From Bacillota bacterium (GTDB lineage Bacteria; Bacillota; Dehalobacteriia; UBA4068), in the NCBI GenBank assembly GCA_009778255.1, contig WRKD01000088.1:1-5632 (forward strand): a DNA stretch of 5,632 bases, given 5' to 3'. Position 1 is the stretch's first letter. The number at the start of each line of letters is the position of its first letter. Of this stretch, positions 3,521 through 5,632 are shown piece after piece. The translations under genes and the position numbers were made by a program. Below the pieces are notes generated by a model, which saw only the letters and a list, made by a program, of their open reading frames with translations, was not told the DNA's origin and ran no database searches.

Positions 3521-4828
3521 ATGAACACACTTAAGCGCCGGGCTATATATTTTGTATTTATACTTATTGCACTTTTAGCGCTAAGTACGCCGGCTTTAGG
3601 CGCGGGAGCAACATATATTATTCCCATACATGGAGATATAGATAACGGCAATTGGCTGTTTATTCAACGCGCTTATGATGAAGCCCTCAAAAACGGCGCC
3701 TCGGCCATTATCTTTGATATAGATACTTATGGTGGCTATATAGATTCCGCTATAAATATTGCCGATCTTATTTTAGCGTGTCCCCTGCCTACTTATTGTT
3801 ATGTGAATAATAAAGGGCTTTCGGCCGGTTCGTTGATAGCCTTAGCGGGAGAAACTTTATTAATGGCGCCCGGCGCCACCATAGGAGCAGCAGAGCCGCG
3901 CCTTTTTAATCAAACAGCCGACCCAAAAACTATTTCCATGTGGGCGGGCAAACTTACCTCTATTGCGGAAATTCGCGGTCGAAATGGGCAGATAGCGGCA
4001 GCTTTTGCTGATGCCGATATTGAAATAGAGGGCTTGACCGAGAAAGGCAAGCTGGTTACGCTCACTGCAGCCCAAACTATAGAATACGAAATGGCAGATA
4101 ATATTTGTGCTAACCGCTCAGAATTAATAGATGAATATGACCTTTCCTTAAATGTTGAAACTATGGAAAAAAACTTCCAAGAAAAAACGGGCGGCTGGCT
4201 TTCCGACCCGTGGATCAGCGCTATTCTGCTTACCTTAGGTATAGCAGGTATAGTGATTGAGATTCTAAGCGCCGGTAGTTTTGGCATCTTTGGCACAGTA
4301 GGGTTAATTAGTTTTGCTCTATATTTTATTGGCCACTTCTGGGTTGGCAATATTGGCGTAGGCGCTATACTACTCTTTTTAGTTGGTCTGGTTCTGATCA
4401 TTCTGGAAATATTCGTCATCCCCGGCTTTGGCGTTACAGGAATTATGGGTATTTTTTCTGTTCTAACCAGTTTAGTGATGGCTGCGGCTAATTTTAATCA
4501 AGCTGTACTTGTTTTATGCGGCTCATTTTTAGCTGCAGTACTGATCATCTTTTTCACCCTTAGAAATAAAAAAACACGCAAGGTATGGGGTAAGCTTGTG
4601 CTTTCTCAAAAATTGGATACAACGGAAGGATATGTTTCAAATGATGAAGGTTTAACTGCTTTTCTGGGCAAGCGCGGCACAGCTCTCACTATTTTACGGC
4701 CAGCCGGCGCCGCCGAGATAGAGGGAAAAAGAGTAGATGTGGTAACTGCAGGTGAATTTATTGCCGCCGGTAGCGGAGTGGAGGTGACTTTGGTGGAAGG
4801 CATGCGTGTGGTAGTACGGGAAATATAA
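3521..4828 (+). CDS. nfeD: NfeD-family membrane protein with ClpP-like serine protease domain (YqeZ-like)
   Basis: This 435-residue long-form NfeD is encoded next to a flotillin-like gene and is thought to work with it in membrane microdomains. An N-terminal signal peptide (Lys5, Arg6-7, hydrophobic 9-22, likely cleavage near Ala28 or Ala30) leads into a ClpP-class domain, about residues 31-205. That domain has IIFDIDTYGGYIDSA and GLSAGSLIALAG, where Ser101 is the expected nucleophile, then MAPGATIGAAEP and AEIRGRNG. Partner lysines Lys136 and Lys144 are candidates; I cannot decide which, if either, is catalytic. Four or five membrane segments lie at about 231-250, 252-273, 277-299, 305-324 and 327-347. 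The C-terminal soluble segment (about 367-435) fits the NfeD OB-fold. The gene precedes floA by 30 bases with no terminator, so they form an operon. The ClpP-like domain is predicted outside the cytoplasm. Confidence 0.93.
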   Translation: MNTLKRRAIYFVFILIALLALSTPALGAGATYIIPIHGDIDNGNWLFIQRAYDEALKNGASAIIFDIDTYGGYIDSAINIADLILACPLPTYCYVNNKGLSAGSLIALAGETLLMAPGATIGAAEPRLFNQTADPKTISMWAGKLTSIAEIRGRNGQIAAAFADADIEIEGLTEKGKLVTLTAAQTIEYEMADNICANRSELIDEYDLSLNVETMEKNFQEKTGGWLSDPWISAILLTLGIAGIVIEILSAGSFGIFGTVGLISFALYFIGHFWVGNIGVGAILLFLVGLVLIILEIFVIPGFGVTGIMGIFSVLTSLVMAAANFNQAVLVLCGSFLAAVLIIFFTLRNKKTRKVWGKLVLSQKLDTTEGYVSNDEGLTAFLGKRGTALTILRPAGAAEIEGKRVDVVTAGEFIAAGSGVEVTLVEGMRVVVREI

Positions 4829-4844
4829 TATATAATTTTATTTA

Positions 4845-4851
4845 AGGGAGG
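4845..4851 (+). promoter_or_regulatory. Ribosome binding site of floA
   Basis: AGGGAGG lies seven bases before the ATG at 4859. It fixes the start in the short 30-base gap after nfeD. Confidence 0.75.
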
Positions 4852-4858
4852 TTAAATT

Positions 4859-5632
4859 ATGTTTGAAGGATTGTTTGGACCGGTTTTAGGCCTATTTGTA
4901 CTGTTGGTGCTGGCATTGATCGTTATCATGATCATACTGCGCTTCATACCGGTCGGGTTGTGGATCTCCGCCCTGGCGGCCAGCGTTAAGATCAGTATCT
5001 TCGATCTTATCGGTATGAGGCTGCGCCGGGTAGCGCCGGCTAAAATAGTCAACCCATTGATCAAAGCGCATAAAGCCGGCTTATCTACCCCTGTAAGCAA
5101 ATTGGAAGCGCATTATCTTGCCGGCGGCAATGTAGACCGCGTTGTGAATGCCCTAATAGCCGCAGAGCGCGCTACTATCCCACTGCCTTTTGAAAGGGCC
5201 GCCGCTATCGATTTAGCCGGACGTAATGTACTTGAAGCGGTACAAATGAGTGTTAACCCAAAAGTAATAGAAACACCCATCATTTCAGCTATGGCCATCA
5301 ACGGTATTGAGCTAAAAGCCAAAGCCAAGGTTACGGTACGCGCCAATATCGATCGTTTGGTTGGCGGCGCCGGCGAAGAAACCGTTATTGCTCGTGTAGG
5401 CGAAGGCATAGTGACTACCGTTGGTTCCAGCTCTACCCACAAAGAAGTATTGGAGAATCCAGATTTAATTTCCAAAACTGTATTGGCGAAAGGGTTGGAT
5501 GCCGGCACCGCTTTCGAAATTCTTTCTATCGATATTGCCGATGTAGATGTGGGCCGTAATATAGGTGCCGAACTGCAAACAGATCAAGCTGAGGCAGATA
5601 AACGTATAGCTCAAGCTAAAGCAGAAGAACGC
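4859..5632 (+). CDS. floA: Flotillin-like protein FloA (YqfA/UPF0365), 3' end outside the window
   Basis: The visible 258 codons encode most of a flotillin-like scaffold that organises functional membrane microdomains in Bacillota; Bacillus FloA has about 330 residues. After a short N-terminus comes a hydrophobic membrane segment (about residues 8-30) and the hairpin region FIPVGLWISALAASVKISIF. Next follow the highly conserved stretches GMRLRRV, NPLIKAHKAGL, LEAHYLAGGNVDRVVNALIA, AAIDLAGRNVLEAVQMSVNP and VRANIDRLVGGAGEETVIAR of the SPFH/PHB-like domain. The segment FEILSIDIADVDVGRNIGAE leads into the alanine/glutamate/lysine-rich coiled coil, which begins at DQAEADKRIAQAKAEER and runs off the window. 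The missing part is the remaining coiled coil and C-terminus. The reading frame is intact. The gene is co-transcribed with nfeD, matching the Bacillus yqeZ-yqfA pair. Confidence 0.97.
   Translation, partial: MFEGLFGPVLGLFVLLVLALIVIMIILRFIPVGLWISALAASVKISIFDLIGMRLRRVAPAKIVNPLIKAHKAGLSTPVSKLEAHYLAGGNVDRVVNALIAAERATIPLPFERAAAIDLAGRNVLEAVQMSVNPKVIETPIISAMAINGIELKAKAKVTVRANIDRLVGGAGEETVIARVGEGIVTTVGSSSTHKEVLENPDLISKTVLAKGLDAGTAFEILSIDIADVDVGRNIGAELQTDQAEADKRIAQAKAEER

Noticed and set aside
3292..3651. Minus-strand open frame crossing rpsU, the terminator and the nfeD start
   Set aside because: It overlaps three well-supported plus-strand features and has no recognisable motif.
3910..4419. Long open frame on the minus strand inside nfeD
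   Set aside because: It is antisense to a clearly recognisable NfeD, has low-complexity Ser/Ile/Pro-rich composition, and shows no family motif.
5113..5508. Open frame on the minus strand inside floA
   Set aside because: It is the reverse of a highly conserved flotillin coding region and is rich in Thr/Ser/Ala, as expected from antisense codons.

Overview
This window looks like ordinary chromosome from a moderate-GC member of the Bacillota (Firmicutes). Evidence: AGGAGG-type ribosome binding sites stand before nearly every gene, the promoters are sigma-A-like, the infC-rpmI-rplT transcript has a Gram-positive style L20 leader, and the rpsU / nfeD / floA order resembles the Bacillus rpsU-yqeY-yqeZ-yqfA cluster. 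I cannot name a genus. I found no mobile element, CRISPR array, tRNA or rRNA, and I do not claim an undescribed multi-gene system. The most unusual content is regulatory.

Left half, minus strand (2412 down to 114): a promoter (2383-2412) starts an approximately 130-base leader that can fold as an L20-responsive attenuator. It is followed by infC (IF-3), rpmI (L35), rplT (L20) and a SpoU/TrmH-family RNA methyltransferase. infC very probably starts at an AUA codon placed 8 nt after a perfect AGGAGG. The in-frame GTG that would give a longer protein begins inside that ribosome binding site. This fits the known autoregulation of IF-3 through a non-canonical start. The rpmI-rplT spacer carries two inverted repeats, and an 11-bp hairpin separates rplT from the methyltransferase. 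A short palindrome resembling a dispersed repeat lies at the window edge (2-23).

Middle (2413-2772): about 360 bases between divergent transcription units with no credible gene. It holds a 28-base array of four 7-bp repeats, a weak candidate plus-strand promoter, and two TCTAATTA direct repeats one helical turn apart.

Right half, plus strand (2773 to the end): a HIT/HINT nucleotide hydrolase gene, then rpsU (S21, 58 codons, GTG start) with its own strong promoter whose -35 box touches the hinT stop codon. A rho-independent terminator follows. Its far end overlaps a candidate promoter for nfeD (435 aa, ClpP-like domain plus membrane NfeD region) and floA (flotillin-like scaffold, cut by the window end). 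NfeD and FloA form a membrane-microdomain pair. The left half and the hinT-rpsU part serve translation and nucleotide housekeeping, while the distal pair serves membrane organisation.
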